Assembly: GCF_028743515.2 (NCBI RefSeq)
Contig: NZ_CP117969.2
Coordinates: 1,893,501 to 1,957,500 of the forward strand
DNA: 64,000 nt
DNA from: Imtechella halotolerans
GTDB lineage: Bacteria; Bacteroidota; Bacteroidia; Flavobacteriales; Flavobacteriaceae
Direction: 5' to 3'
Shown here: one piece after another, positions 7,697-16,317 of the stretch
Layout: each line of letters begins with the position of its first letter
Position numbering within the stretch: the first letter of the stretch is position 1
Made by a program: the position numbers and the translations under genes
Notes under the pieces: generated by a model
Seen by the model: only the letters and a program-made list of their open reading frames with translations
Databases searched by the model: none
What the model was told of the DNA's origin: nothing

Positions 7697-8921
7697 ACTT
7701 GATTGCTTTTACAGGTGAAATGCGGGTAATAATATAAGATGGCAATAATAACATTAGAAAACATAACAGTAATGTCCCTGCATTTAAAGCCAATATATGC
7801 CAAAGATCTATGTTGACAGGTGCTTGAGTTACATAATAGGTGGCCGGATCAAGTTTGATAAGTCCAAAATGATCTTGTAACCACAGTAATGATAGCCCTA
7901 TTAGGTTCCCTAACAATAAACCAATAGAAATAAGATAAGTTGCATTGTACAAAAATATTTTACGAATACTCCAATTATTACTTCCCAAAGCTTTTAGTAT
8001 ACCTATCATTTGGGTACGCTCCAAAATCAACACTAAAAGCGCGGTTATCATATTAATACCACCCACTAATATCATGATTCCTATAATCATGTATATATTA
8101 AAATCAAACAACCTCAACCATTCAAAAATGAAATAATACTTATCAGCTATCGTCTGGGAGTCAAGGGTAGACAGAGTTTTACCATAGATCTCGTCTCCCT
8201 TTTGTTGTAATTCATCAAAATCTTCTAAAAAAACTTCAAAACCACCTACTTGATCATCTTCCCATCTATTAATTTGTTGAATATGTCGAATATCAACAAA
8301 CACATAAGAAGCATCAAACTCTTGAAAACCGCTTTCATACAAACCTGAAATCTTGAACCTTCGCTGATTAGGAATATCAGAGTCATCCCGTAAAAACAAA
8401 GCACTGCAATCATCCCCAACCTTAAGTTCTAATCTATTGGCCATAAAAGATGACATTAGAATCTCATCCGTTCGTTCACCATTCATATTTGGAAGATGTC
8501 CCTTTATAAGAAACTCTTTCATATAATGCCAATCATAGTCCTTACCAACACCCTTAGCTATAATACCCTCAAAAGTCTTTTCTGTACGGATGATTCCTCC
8601 TTTTGCCGCTACAGCTTGAATATGTTTTACACCTTGAACTATCTCAAATTTGGGATAAAAATCTTGATGAATTGAAACCGGCTTTACGGAAACATCCGAG
8701 CGATTGGTATCATAGTTAAAAATCTGTATATGTCCATTGAAAGCCGAAACCTTTTCACGAATTTTACGTTGTAATCCAGTACCGGTAGCAACTGCTATAA
8801 GCATCATTACCACTCCTAAAGCAATAGCAGAAATTGCTATTTTTATTATTGGTGCCGAAATACTATTTTTATAATCTTTGGCACGTGTTATGCGTTTAGC
8901 TATGAAAAACTCGAAATTCAA
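7689..8921 (-). CDS. LolC/LolE-type FtsX-like ABC transporter permease
   Basis: A 410-residue permease with one helix near the N-terminus, a large periplasmic MacB_PCD-like region, and three helices in the last 150 residues (FtsX domain), the layout of LolC/LolE lipoprotein-release permeases. The family start LNFEFFIAKRI.. supports a TTG start at 8921; an upstream TTG at 8948 would add nine residues and overlap the divergent gene start at 8941. SISAPIIKIAI after the first basic stretch is typical of flavobacterial members. No ATPase gene is next to it. The exact start is uncertain and no clear ribosome site is seen. Confidence 0.85.
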   Translation of the reverse strand: MNFEFFIAKRITRAKDYKNSISAPIIKIAISAIALGVVMMLIAVATGTGLQRKIREKVSAFNGHIQIFNYDTNRSDVSVKPVSIHQDFYPKFEIVQGVKHIQAVAAKGGIIRTEKTFEGIIAKGVGKDYDWHYMKEFLIKGHLPNMNGERTDEILMSSFMANRLELKVGDDCSALFLRDDSDIPNQRRFKISGLYESGFQEFDASYVFVDIRHIQQINRWEDDQVGGFEVFLEDFDELQQKGDEIYGKTLSTLDSQTIADKYYFIFEWLRLFDFNIYMIIGIMILVGGINMITALLVLILERTQMIGILKALGSNNWSIRKIFLYNATYLISIGLLLGNLIGLSLLWLQDHFGLIKLDPATYYVTQAPVNIDLWHILALNAGTLLLCFLMLLLPSYIITRISPVKAIKFD

Positions 8922-8940
8922 TTTAATGGAAAAATTTAGA

Positions 8941-10122
8941 ATGTTCAAAAATACTGTTTTATTATTATTATTGTTGGTTTCTTGTAGAAATCAATCTCAA
9001 AACATCTCCAGTTCAACCTCTTTACCAATTATAACGGGCGCTCAACAAATTGAAGTTTATTTGCCAATTCTAAAAGATAAAAATATAGGAATTGTAGCCA
9101 ACCAAACAAGCATTGTAACCAATGAAAATGGAAATCACATCCATTTGGTGGATACTCTTTTGGGCCATCAAATAAACATAGTAAAAGTGTATGCTCCTGA
9201 ACACGGTTTTAGAGGGACTGCCGACGCTGGAGAACATATAAAGGATGGGAAGGACAGCCAAACAGGTCTCCCTATTATATCTTTATATGGAAGTAACAAA
9301 AAACCATCCCCCATACAATTACAAGGCATCGATCTAATGATTTTTGATTTGCAAGATGTAGGAGCCCGTTTTTACACATACATCTCAACACTGCACTATG
9401 TTATGGAGGCTTGTGCAGAAAACAATATACCTGTTTTATTGCTTGATCGCCCTAACCCTAATGGAAGTATTATTGATGGTCCAGTTTTAGACCCCAAGTT
9501 TCAAAGTTTTGTAGGAATGCACCCTGTCCCTATTTTACATGGAATGACTATTGGAGAATATGCAAGAATGATAAACGGCCAAAAATGGCTTAAAAATGGT
9601 ATTGAATGCAGCCTTACCGTTATACCTGTTAAGAACTACAACCATTCAATGCCTTATAATCTCCCTATAAAGCCATCCCCTAATCTACCTAATGATCAAT
9701 CAATTAACCTATACTCTAGTCTCTGCCTTTTTGAAGGCACCAACGTTAGTGTAGGACGTGGTACAGAAAAGCAATTTCAATTATATGGATCGCCTTTTCT
9801 CCCTAAAGGCACCTTTGAGTTTACCCCTCAACCTAACCATGGGGCTAAATCACCAATGCACAATGGAATTCGATGCTTTGGTGAAGATTTATCCACTACC
9901 CAAAAAGTAACTAGATTAGAATTAAAATGGCTACTAAAAGCCTATGAGACCACCTCTGACAAATCTGTTTTTTTTAATTCTTTTTTCACCAATTTGGCCG
10001 GATCTAAAACGTTACAAAATCAAATCGAATCAGGTTTAAGTGAAACTGAAATTCGAAAAAGTTGGCAACCTGGACTAAACACCTTTAAAGAATTTCGTCA
10101 GTTATACCTTCTTTACAAATAA
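8941..10122 (+). CDS. namZ: NamZ-like exo-beta-N-acetylmuramidase lipoprotein (DUF1343)
   Basis: A 393-residue DUF1343 protein. The family (GH171) includes NamZ of Bacillus and Tannerella, which releases N-acetylmuramic acid from the non-reducing end of peptidoglycan fragments. The start at 8941 gives a lipoprotein signal with LVSC (C15). Family motifs seen are GIVANQTS, APEHGFRG near residue 80, DLQDVGARFYTYIST near residue 140, LDRPNPNG and NVSVGRGT. It starts divergently from the permease gene and ends one base before the convergent cysteine-cluster gene. Location at the cell envelope fits murein turnover or recycling. No other mur-recycling gene is close by. Confidence 0.87.
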   Translation: MFKNTVLLLLLLVSCRNQSQNISSSTSLPIITGAQQIEVYLPILKDKNIGIVANQTSIVTNENGNHIHLVDTLLGHQINIVKVYAPEHGFRGTADAGEHIKDGKDSQTGLPIISLYGSNKKPSPIQLQGIDLMIFDLQDVGARFYTYISTLHYVMEACAENNIPVLLLDRPNPNGSIIDGPVLDPKFQSFVGMHPVPILHGMTIGEYARMINGQKWLKNGIECSLTVIPVKNYNHSMPYNLPIKPSPNLPNDQSINLYSSLCLFEGTNVSVGRGTEKQFQLYGSPFLPKGTFEFTPQPNHGAKSPMHNGIRCFGEDLSTTQKVTRLELKWLLKAYETTSDKSVFFNSFFTNLAGSKTLQNQIESGLSETEIRKSWQPGLNTFKEFRQLYLLYK

Positions 10123-10123
10123 C

Positions 10124-10618
10124 TTATAGCTTTATGCGCAATTTCATGGCCTCTACCACATTGAATGCGGCTGGACAAATTGCTGTATTTTTAAGGGTGA
10201 GGTTGGTAATCTGATGAAACTTTTTACGATCAGTATGTGGGTATTCTCGACATGCCTTTGGCCGTACATCATATATCATGCAATAATTATCTGCATCTAA
10301 AAATGTACAAGGAACACTTTGTAACACATAATCTTTATCTTCATCCACTCGTAAATAAGTTTCAATAAATTGCTGTGGCTTTAACTTCAAATATTTAGAA
10401 ATACGTTCAATATCGGACTGCGTGAACAATGGACCTGTAGTTTTGCAGCAATTGGCACATGTAAGACAATCTGTATGAGCAAAAACATCCTCATGCAATT
10501 CTTGCATGATATAGTCCAAATTTTTTGGTGGTTTCTTTTTCAGCTTGGCAAAGTATTTTTTGTTTTCGTTATGCGTATCTTTGGCCAACTGTGGAAGTTG
10601 CTTTAATAATTGATCCAT
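10124..10618 (-). CDS. YkgJ family cysteine-cluster protein
   Basis: A 164-residue protein with the YkgJ/CxxCxxCC signature CLTCANCC near residue 60 and further cysteines in CTFLDADNYCMIYDVRPKAC, followed by CPAAFN. The family is thought to bind a metal or Fe-S cluster; its function is not known. The start MDQLLKQL at 10618 is preferred, since the frame continues 24 codons upstream without homologous-looking sequence and would overlap the divergent promoter region. It is convergent with the NamZ gene and divergent from a methyltransferase. Confidence 0.82.
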   Translation of the reverse strand: MDQLLKQLPQLAKDTHNENKKYFAKLKKKPPKNLDYIMQELHEDVFAHTDCLTCANCCKTTGPLFTQSDIERISKYLKLKPQQFIETYLRVDEDKDYVLQSVPCTFLDADNYCMIYDVRPKACREYPHTDRKKFHQITNLTLKNTAICPAAFNVVEAMKLRIKL

Positions 10619-10680
10619 GGTACGAAGGTAAATAGATTTGTCGGAAGTCCGAAAACAAAAGATATTTTCAATTGAATTAA

Positions 10681-11415
10681 ATGAACGCACAACCTATGGA
10701 AAACAATGATCTTTTTGGTCAAGCTATCCTTGATTATCAATTAGGAAATTATACCGAAGATCTTAAAACTGAAACTTCTATCTCAGAAGAAGACGATTTA
10801 CCACTTCCCTACCTTTTTAGAAACTATAACGAAATGCCTCCAATAGAACAAAAGGCATTACAAGTAGCCTATGGAAGTGTATTAGATGTAGGCTGCGGTG
10901 CTGGCAGTCACACCCTTTATCTTCAAAATGAGCGTAGCTTAACTATTACAGCCATCGATTTATCCGCCAAAAGTATTGAAACCTGTAAATTAAGAGGGGT
11001 TCACCATGCTTTTGTACAAGATGTTATGACCTTAAAAGAGGTAAAATTCGACACGATTTTACTATTGATGAATGGCGCAGGAATGTGTGGCAGACTAAAA
11101 AAAATAGCCGCTTTTTTATCCCATTTAAAGACCTTATTAAATCCAGGAGGTCAAATTCTTCTGGATTCTTCGGACATCATTTATATGTTTGATGAAGATG
11201 AAGATGGCAGCCATTGGATCCCCACAGATCATGACTATTATGGTGAGGTCGATTATATTGTAAGATATAAAGGGATGGAAGAACCAGCATTTGATTGGAT
11301 GTACATTGATTATAATACCCTACAAAATGCTGCAATTGCTAATGGCTTTGAATGTGAACTGCTTTTGGAAGGAGAACATTACGACTACCTTGCTAGACTT
11401 ACACATCAAGAGTAA
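10681..11415 (+). CDS. Class I SAM-dependent methyltransferase
   Basis: A 244-residue protein with a Rossmann-type SAM site: VLDVGCGAGSHTLYL (motif I, near residue 70), then TAIDLSAKSIE with the acidic residue that binds the ribose, and ILLLMNGAGMC as motif IV. The N-terminus before motif I is about 65 residues with many acidic residues. The substrate cannot be told; the C-terminal half is unlike the common ubiquinone or rRNA methyltransferases. Start at 10681, with another ATG at 10696. It is divergent from the YkgJ gene by about 60 bases. Confidence 0.85.
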   Translation: MNAQPMENNDLFGQAILDYQLGNYTEDLKTETSISEEDDLPLPYLFRNYNEMPPIEQKALQVAYGSVLDVGCGAGSHTLYLQNERSLTITAIDLSAKSIETCKLRGVHHAFVQDVMTLKEVKFDTILLLMNGAGMCGRLKKIAAFLSHLKTLLNPGGQILLDSSDIIYMFDEDEDGSHWIPTDHDYYGEVDYIVRYKGMEEPAFDWMYIDYNTLQNAAIANGFECELLLEGEHYDYLARLTHQE

Positions 11416-11513
11416 CACAAATTCTACTACAACAGTAAACATAAAAAAAACAGTAACAAAGCATCACCTACATGAGTGACCATTTTTCTCTAAAAACCAT
11501 TAACCACTTACAA

Positions 11514-12290
11514 ATGAAAAAGCTATTTCGCAATTCATATTTAGTTTACTTCTTCTTACTACTTACCATTTCCTGCTCGAAAGACAATGAAGACAATGGA
11601 AGCGAAAATGGCACGAATCCAATTCCAAATCAACAACTAACTGGAAGTAGTGCTAATGACTTTCTATCTGCTTCCAAGTATGATAAAATTGCTTTTGAAA
11701 TTGTTTACGTAGAGGGCTACAAGCCATCAACTACAAGTATTAACAACCTTCTTTCCTTTTTCAACGAACTACTACATAAACCTCAAGGAGTAACTATCAC
11801 CGAACGTGCCATTCCCTCTCCCGGTAATGGCCCTTATACAATCCAAGAAATTGTAGAAATTGAAAAGAAAAACAGAACAAAATTCAACAATGTAAATGAA
11901 TTGGCCCTATATGCATTTTTTGCAGATAGCAATTACAATACTGATAACAGTACCTCTGTGACATTGGGTACCGCATACAGAAATACATCATTTGTTATTT
12001 TTGAAAATACTATTATTAAACAATCAAATCGACCTGGAGCTCCATCACGCCCTAACTTAGAGACAGCTGTTCTTCAACATGAATTTGGCCATTTACTTGG
12101 TCTTGTCGACTTTGGAAGTGATATGCAAGAAGATCATTTAGACAAAGAACACGGCTTTCATTGTAATGTATCAACTTGCCTTATGTTTTGGCAAATAGAA
12201 AGTAATTTAGCTACCTCGTTACTTAATGGTGAAATCCCAAAACTTGATGCACATTGCCTAGCGGATCTAAGAGCTAATGGCGGCAAATAA
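11514..12290 (+). CDS. Putative metzincin-type zinc metalloprotease lipoprotein
   Basis: A 258-residue lipoprotein with a signal ending at C21 (TISC) followed by a low-complexity acidic spacer. HEFGHLLGLVD at 189-199 is a HExxHxxGxxD zinc site, and HCNVSTCLM at 216-224 matches the HCx4CxM element of archaemetzincins, but it is separated from the first motif by about 17 residues. The third zinc ligand may be D199 or H216. The start at 11514 is chosen because the 14 codons before it would spoil the signal peptide. It lies 98 bases after the methyltransferase and is convergent with queE. Its substrate is unknown; an outer-membrane-anchored protease is likely. Confidence 0.7.
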   Translation: MKKLFRNSYLVYFFLLLTISCSKDNEDNGSENGTNPIPNQQLTGSSANDFLSASKYDKIAFEIVYVEGYKPSTTSINNLLSFFNELLHKPQGVTITERAIPSPGNGPYTIQEIVEIEKKNRTKFNNVNELALYAFFADSNYNTDNSTSVTLGTAYRNTSFVIFENTIIKQSNRPGAPSRPNLETAVLQHEFGHLLGLVDFGSDMQEDHLDKEHGFHCNVSTCLMFWQIESNLATSLLNGEIPKLDAHCLADLRANGGK

Positions 12291-12292
12291 TT

Positions 12293-12925
12293 CTATGGAA
12301 TATTTAAATACTTATGTGTTTGCAATGATACTTTCCATCTAGGATTTTTCATTACAAAATCAACAATCTCAGGTATCATTTTATCTCGTCTACTCCATTC
12401 GGGCTGTAAATATAAAATACAGCTATCGGAAACTTTTGCTGCCTGTTCCTCAGCAAATGCGAAATCATGATGATTGTATACTATCATTTTCAATTCATTT
12501 GCATGCGGGTACACACCTTCTACCGGCAACTTAACCTTCTTAGGTGATAAGCAAACCCAATCCCAAGAACCTGTTAGTGGATATGCCCCAGAGGTTTCAA
12601 TATGAGTTTTTAATCCTTTAGCCTTGAGAGCCTTAGTCAACGGCTCCATATTCCATGTAAGGGGCTCGCCACCTGTCACTACTATTGTTTGTGAATATTG
12701 AGCTGCATTGTCAACTATTTTATCAATACCAGTTGGAGGATGTAAATCAGCATTCCAACTTTCTTTTACATCACACCAATGACAGCCAACATCGCAACCA
12801 CCAACTCGAATAAAATATGCAGCAGTCCCTTTGTAAAAACCTTCCCCTTGAATGGTATAGAACTCTTCCATAAGCGGAAGCATTTCTCCTTTGTCTACCA
12901 ATGCTAAAACTTCTTCTTTCGTCAT
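12293..12925 (-). CDS. queE: 7-carboxy-7-deazaguanine synthase
   Basis: A 210-residue radical SAM enzyme of the queuosine pathway that contracts 6-carboxytetrahydropterin to 7-carboxy-7-deazaguanine. The QueE radical SAM motif CxxxCxxC is at C44, C48, C51 (GGCDVGCHWCD), with the preceding FYTIQGEG and the TGGEPL motif near residue 90. The start MTKEEV at 12925 is five codons inside the longest frame. A perfect TATCTTTG element lies only four bases upstream of this ATG, so the mRNA may be nearly leaderless. No queC, queD or queF is in the window. Confidence 0.92.
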   Translation of the reverse strand: MTKEEVLALVDKGEMLPLMEEFYTIQGEGFYKGTAAYFIRVGGCDVGCHWCDVKESWNADLHPPTGIDKIVDNAAQYSQTIVVTGGEPLTWNMEPLTKALKAKGLKTHIETSGAYPLTGSWDWVCLSPKKVKLPVEGVYPHANELKMIVYNHHDFAFAEEQAAKVSDSCILYLQPEWSRRDKMIPEIVDFVMKNPRWKVSLQTHKYLNIP

Positions 12926-12976
12926 GGCACAAAGATACAAATTGCCACACTGCTTACCCCATGGCTTCTCTATTTT

Positions 12977-13423
12977 TTACTTCACTGCAATAACCTCGAT
13001 TTCAATTGCGGCGTTTCTTGCTAAAGATTCAGCTGCAAAAGTGGTCCTAGCAGGTTTTAAAATAAAATATTTCTTATACACCTTATTAAAATCTTGAAAA
13101 TCATTAATATCATCCAAAATCACCGTACATTTTACCACCTTATCCAACGAACTATTGTGATGTGCTAATACAGACTCAATATTTTTAATAGCTTGTTCAG
13201 TTTCAGCTATCACCCCTCCATCAACGAGTTTTCCAGTGGTGTGATCAAGCCCTAATTGACCTGACAGAAACAATAACCCATTTGTTTCAACCACTTCACT
13301 AAAAGGAAGATCAGCTCTGTTATTAATATGAGAAGTATGGAAAATAGGATTTTTGGATTTATTAGCACAGGATTCTAATATTATCAAACCAATAAGAATA
13401 AGAAACTTATGGGAAGTTTTCAT
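12977..13423 (-). CDS. RidA family protein with lipoprotein-type signal
   Basis: A 148-residue protein whose C-terminal 120 residues are a RidA/YjgF/UK114 domain: GLLFLSGQLGLD, a conserved KCTVILDDINDF strand, PARTTFAAESLA with the imine-binding Arg, and EIEVIAV. RidA enzymes normally hydrolyse reactive enamines in the cytosol. Here a basic, hydrophobic N-terminus and a cysteine at residue 19 (LESC) suggest export and lipidation, although position -2 is atypical for a lipobox. The gene is upstream of queE (51-base gap) and divergent from the HerA-like gene. Confidence 0.85.
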   Translation of the reverse strand: MKTSHKFLILIGLIILESCANKSKNPIFHTSHINNRADLPFSEVVETNGLLFLSGQLGLDHTTGKLVDGGVIAETEQAIKNIESVLAHHNSSLDKVVKCTVILDDINDFQDFNKVYKKYFILKPARTTFAAESLARNAAIEIEVIAVK

Positions 13424-13480
13424 TTTTCAATGTTTTATGTTGATTAAAATTACCTTATTTTTATCAAAATTTACATTTGT

Positions 13481-14998
13481 ATGAGTCAAAAAGAAGCTTT
13501 TTTCAACCATATTACACAAGGATACACTAATAAAGGACCATTTATCACATTAGGCAGCGCAATGCTTGAAGGCGAAGCTGTTACAAATGCTTTTGTTAAT
13601 ATACCTTTAAAAACACTCAACAGACATGGACTTGTAGCGGGTGCAACCGGGACTGGTAAAACCAAAACAATCCAAATTCTCTCAGAACATCTCTCGCAAA
13701 ATGGAATTCCTGTTCTTATGATGGATATCAAAGGTGATTTTTCTGGAATTGCCCAACCTGGAGAAGAAAAAGCTTTTATCACTGAACGGCACGCTAAAAT
13801 TGGACTACCCTATCAAACAAAGGGATTTCCAGTTGAGATTATGACTATTTCTGAACAAAACGGGGTTCGCTTAAGAGCCACAATATCAGAATTTGGTCCA
13901 GTTCTTTTTTCTCGTATTCTTGACCTGAATGACACTCAAAGTGGTGTTGTTTCTATTCTTTTTAAATATTGTGATGACAACCACATTCCTTTACTTGATC
14001 TAAAGGACTTCAAAAAAACCATTCAGTACATCACTGAAAACGGAAAAGAAGAAATCGAACGTGAATACGGACGAATTTCAACGGCAACTACTGGCGCTAT
14101 TATGAGAAAAGTAATTGAGTTAGAACAACAAGGCGCTGACTTATTTTTTGGAGAAATGTCCTTTGAAATAGATGATTTAATGCGATTTGATTCCCAAGGC
14201 AATGGCTATATAAACATTATTCGTCTTACAGACATTCAAGATAAACCTAAACTATTCTCTACCTTTATGCTTTGCCTATTGGCAGAAATATATAATGAGC
14301 TACCTGAGCAAGGAGATAGTGACAGACCAAAACTAGTAATTTTTATTGACGAAGCTCATTTAATATTTAATCAAGCAAGCAAAACCTTACTAGATCAAAT
14401 AGAAACCATTGTAAAACTTATACGTTCCAAAGGGGTTGGTCTTTATTTTATAACCCAAAATCCTACTGATGTACCTTCAGGCGTATTAAGTCAGCTTGGC
14501 TTAAAAATTCAGCATGCTTTACGTGCATTTACGGCCAAAGACCGTAAGGCTATAAAAATGACAGCTGAAAACTATCCACTATCTGATTTTTACAAAACAG
14601 ATGAAGTATTAACCCAATTAGGAATAGGAGAAGCTTTAGTAACAGCTCTAAATGAAAAAGGTATTCCTACCCCGCTTGCGGCTACCATGTTACGTGCACC
14701 TATGAGCCGGATGGACATACTTACGGACATGGAACTTCATCAGTGTATTTCAAATTCAAAACTAGCTTCTAAATACAACAAAACTATTGACCGTGAAAGC
14801 GCCTATGAAATCCTAGACAAAAAGATTATACAAGCTGAAAAAGAAGCGCAAAAAGAGGCCGAAGAAAAACATCAAAAACAACAAAACAAATCAACTACTA
14901 GAAGAAGTACGGCACAAAACCCTATATTAAAGGTAGTTACTAGCGCTACTTTCATTAGAGGTGTTTTAGGCATATTAAATAAAGTAATAAAAAAATAA
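13481..14998 (+). CDS. HerA-like ATPase (DUF853 family)
   Basis: A 505-residue ATPase of the HerA/FtsK clade. Walker A is GATGTGKT at residues 54-61, a DIKGD motif follows near residue 87, and Walker B is LVIFIDEAH near residue 288, followed by a SKGVGLYFITQNP sensor region. The C-terminal 80 residues are charged and helical (poly K/E/Q), then a short hydrophobic end. In well-studied relatives HerA pumps DNA with NurA; the DUF853 family's job is not established. It begins a five-gene run with gaps of 12, 3, 5 and 3 bases. Confidence 0.88.
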   Translation: MSQKEAFFNHITQGYTNKGPFITLGSAMLEGEAVTNAFVNIPLKTLNRHGLVAGATGTGKTKTIQILSEHLSQNGIPVLMMDIKGDFSGIAQPGEEKAFITERHAKIGLPYQTKGFPVEIMTISEQNGVRLRATISEFGPVLFSRILDLNDTQSGVVSILFKYCDDNHIPLLDLKDFKKTIQYITENGKEEIEREYGRISTATTGAIMRKVIELEQQGADLFFGEMSFEIDDLMRFDSQGNGYINIIRLTDIQDKPKLFSTFMLCLLAEIYNELPEQGDSDRPKLVIFIDEAHLIFNQASKTLLDQIETIVKLIRSKGVGLYFITQNPTDVPSGVLSQLGLKIQHALRAFTAKDRKAIKMTAENYPLSDFYKTDEVLTQLGIGEALVTALNEKGIPTPLAATMLRAPMSRMDILTDMELHQCISNSKLASKYNKTIDRESAYEILDKKIIQAEKEAQKEAEEKHQKQQNKSTTRRSTAQNPILKVVTSATFIRGVLGILNKVIKK

Positions 14999-15010
14999 AG
15001 CTAAAAAATC

Positions 15011-15565
15011 ATGAGCTATCGCTTGCTTTTCATCATTGGAATACTCTTACTCGGGAGTTGCACTCGAAATGAAGACACCTTTCTAATTACCAAGGACAGT
15101 GTAGGACCATTAATGAGAGACACCCCCATTAGTCGCCTTGACTCAATTTTTTCAAAAGATTCGGTTGTAAAATCAGCTTATGAGGGAGAACTTCGTTATG
15201 CCAGCACTGAACGAATTCTGATCTATGAAAAATCTGGAGTTCAACTAATGGAAATAACGCCAGGCCTAAATAATGAAAACATTAAAGTAGTTGAAAACAT
15301 TAAAATCCTAGATCCAAGATACGCAACTGATGAAGGCATTTCACTTCATAGCACATTTAAAGACATTAAGAATCAATACACGATTAACAGAATCGAAAAC
15401 TCCATTAGCAGTATTGTACTTTTCATAGACGAAGCTCACCTTTATATTGCCTTGGACAAATCCTTTTTACCGGAACAATATCGTTGGGACCTGTCCCGAA
15501 GTATTGCAATTGAAGACATCCCAGATCAAACAGTAATAAAACATTTTATGATTGGTTGGAATTAA
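15011..15565 (+). CDS. Hypothetical lipoprotein
   Basis: A 184-residue protein I do not recognise. The N-terminus is a lipoprotein signal (LLGSC, C17). The rest is a mixed alpha/beta soluble domain; the first segment (DSVGPLMRDTPISRLDSIF) resembles the short Gly/Pro helix openings of flavobacterial periplasmic proteins of unknown role. No catalytic motif is visible. It sits 12 bases after the HerA-like gene and 3 bases before the DMT gene, so it is probably co-transcribed with both. Confidence 0.72.
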   Translation: MSYRLLFIIGILLLGSCTRNEDTFLITKDSVGPLMRDTPISRLDSIFSKDSVVKSAYEGELRYASTERILIYEKSGVQLMEITPGLNNENIKVVENIKILDPRYATDEGISLHSTFKDIKNQYTINRIENSISSIVLFIDEAHLYIALDKSFLPEQYRWDLSRSIAIEDIPDQTVIKHFMIGWN

Positions 15566-15568
15566 TAT

Positions 15569-15937
15569 ATGAAAGCCTTTTATACCATTGGACTTCTAGT
15601 ACTATCGAATATCTTTATGACATTGGCTTGGTACGGACACCTAAAGTTTAAAGAACTAAAGTGGTTTGAAAACCTTGGACTCATTACTATTATTTTTATA
15701 AGTTGGGGATTAGCGCTTTTTGAATATTTCTTTCAGGTTCCAGCCAACCGTATTGGATTTAAAGATAATGGTGGTCCCTTTTCACTATTACAACTAAAGG
15801 TTATCCAAGAGGTTATTACATTAGTGGTTTTTGTAGGTTTTTCGTTGCTGTTTTTCAAGAATGAATCGTTCAGATGGAATCATTTAATTGGATTCATTTT
15901 TCTAATTCTTGCTGTTTATTTTATCTTTAAAAAATAA
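15569..15937 (+). CDS. DMT family protein (DUF486)
   Basis: A 122-residue membrane protein with four predicted helices and the family landmarks LAWYGHLKF, ISWGLALFEYFFQVPANR and FSLLQLKVIQEV. DUF486 proteins resemble small drug/metabolite transporters that work as dimers; the substrate is unknown. It is the third gene of the run that begins at 13481. Confidence 0.88.
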   Translation: MKAFYTIGLLVLSNIFMTLAWYGHLKFKELKWFENLGLITIIFISWGLALFEYFFQVPANRIGFKDNGGPFSLLQLKVIQEVITLVVFVGFSLLFFKNESFRWNHLIGFIFLILAVYFIFKK

Positions 15938-15942
15938 GAATC

Positions 15943-16314
15943 ATGTCATCAAAAAAATATACAATTCAAAAATCTCCATTCATTGTTCCTACTAATGATG
16001 GAAAACATATTGAAGAGCACTTTGGTTTAATTGCTGGAGGATCATCTCAGCTTAGTATAGCTAGAATGATAGCCCCTCCTGGATGGAGCGAACCATTCCA
16101 AACCCCGGACTTTGATGAATACACTTATATCATTAGCGGAAAAAAACAGTTCAACATTGATGGCGAAATTATTATTTTAAAAACAGGAGAATCCATTAAA
16201 ATTGAAAAAAAAGTTAGAATACAATATTCCAACCCATTCAACGAACCTTGCCATTATATATCTATATGTACCCCTGCTTTTGATGTCCATAAAGTTCACA
16301 GAGAAACTATTTAA
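15943..16314 (+). CDS. Cupin domain protein
   Basis: A 123-residue single-domain cupin. The beta-barrel pattern is visible as APPGWSEPFQTPDFDEYTYI, then a GEIIILKTGESIKI turn and a final NEPCHYISICTPAF strand. The first cupin motif keeps only partial metal ligands (no HxH pair), so catalytic metal binding is uncertain. It is five bases from the DMT gene and three from the cation antiporter. Function is not known. Confidence 0.82.
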   Translation: MSSKKYTIQKSPFIVPTNDGKHIEEHFGLIAGGSSQLSIARMIAPPGWSEPFQTPDFDEYTYIISGKKQFNIDGEIIILKTGESIKIEKKVRIQYSNPFNEPCHYISICTPAFDVHKVHRETI

Positions 16315-16317
16315 CAT

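Noticed and set aside
13472-13479. TACATTTG one base before the HerA-like gene's ATG as a promoter.
   Set aside because: It would start transcription inside the gene and has no TTG at a proper distance; most likely accidental.
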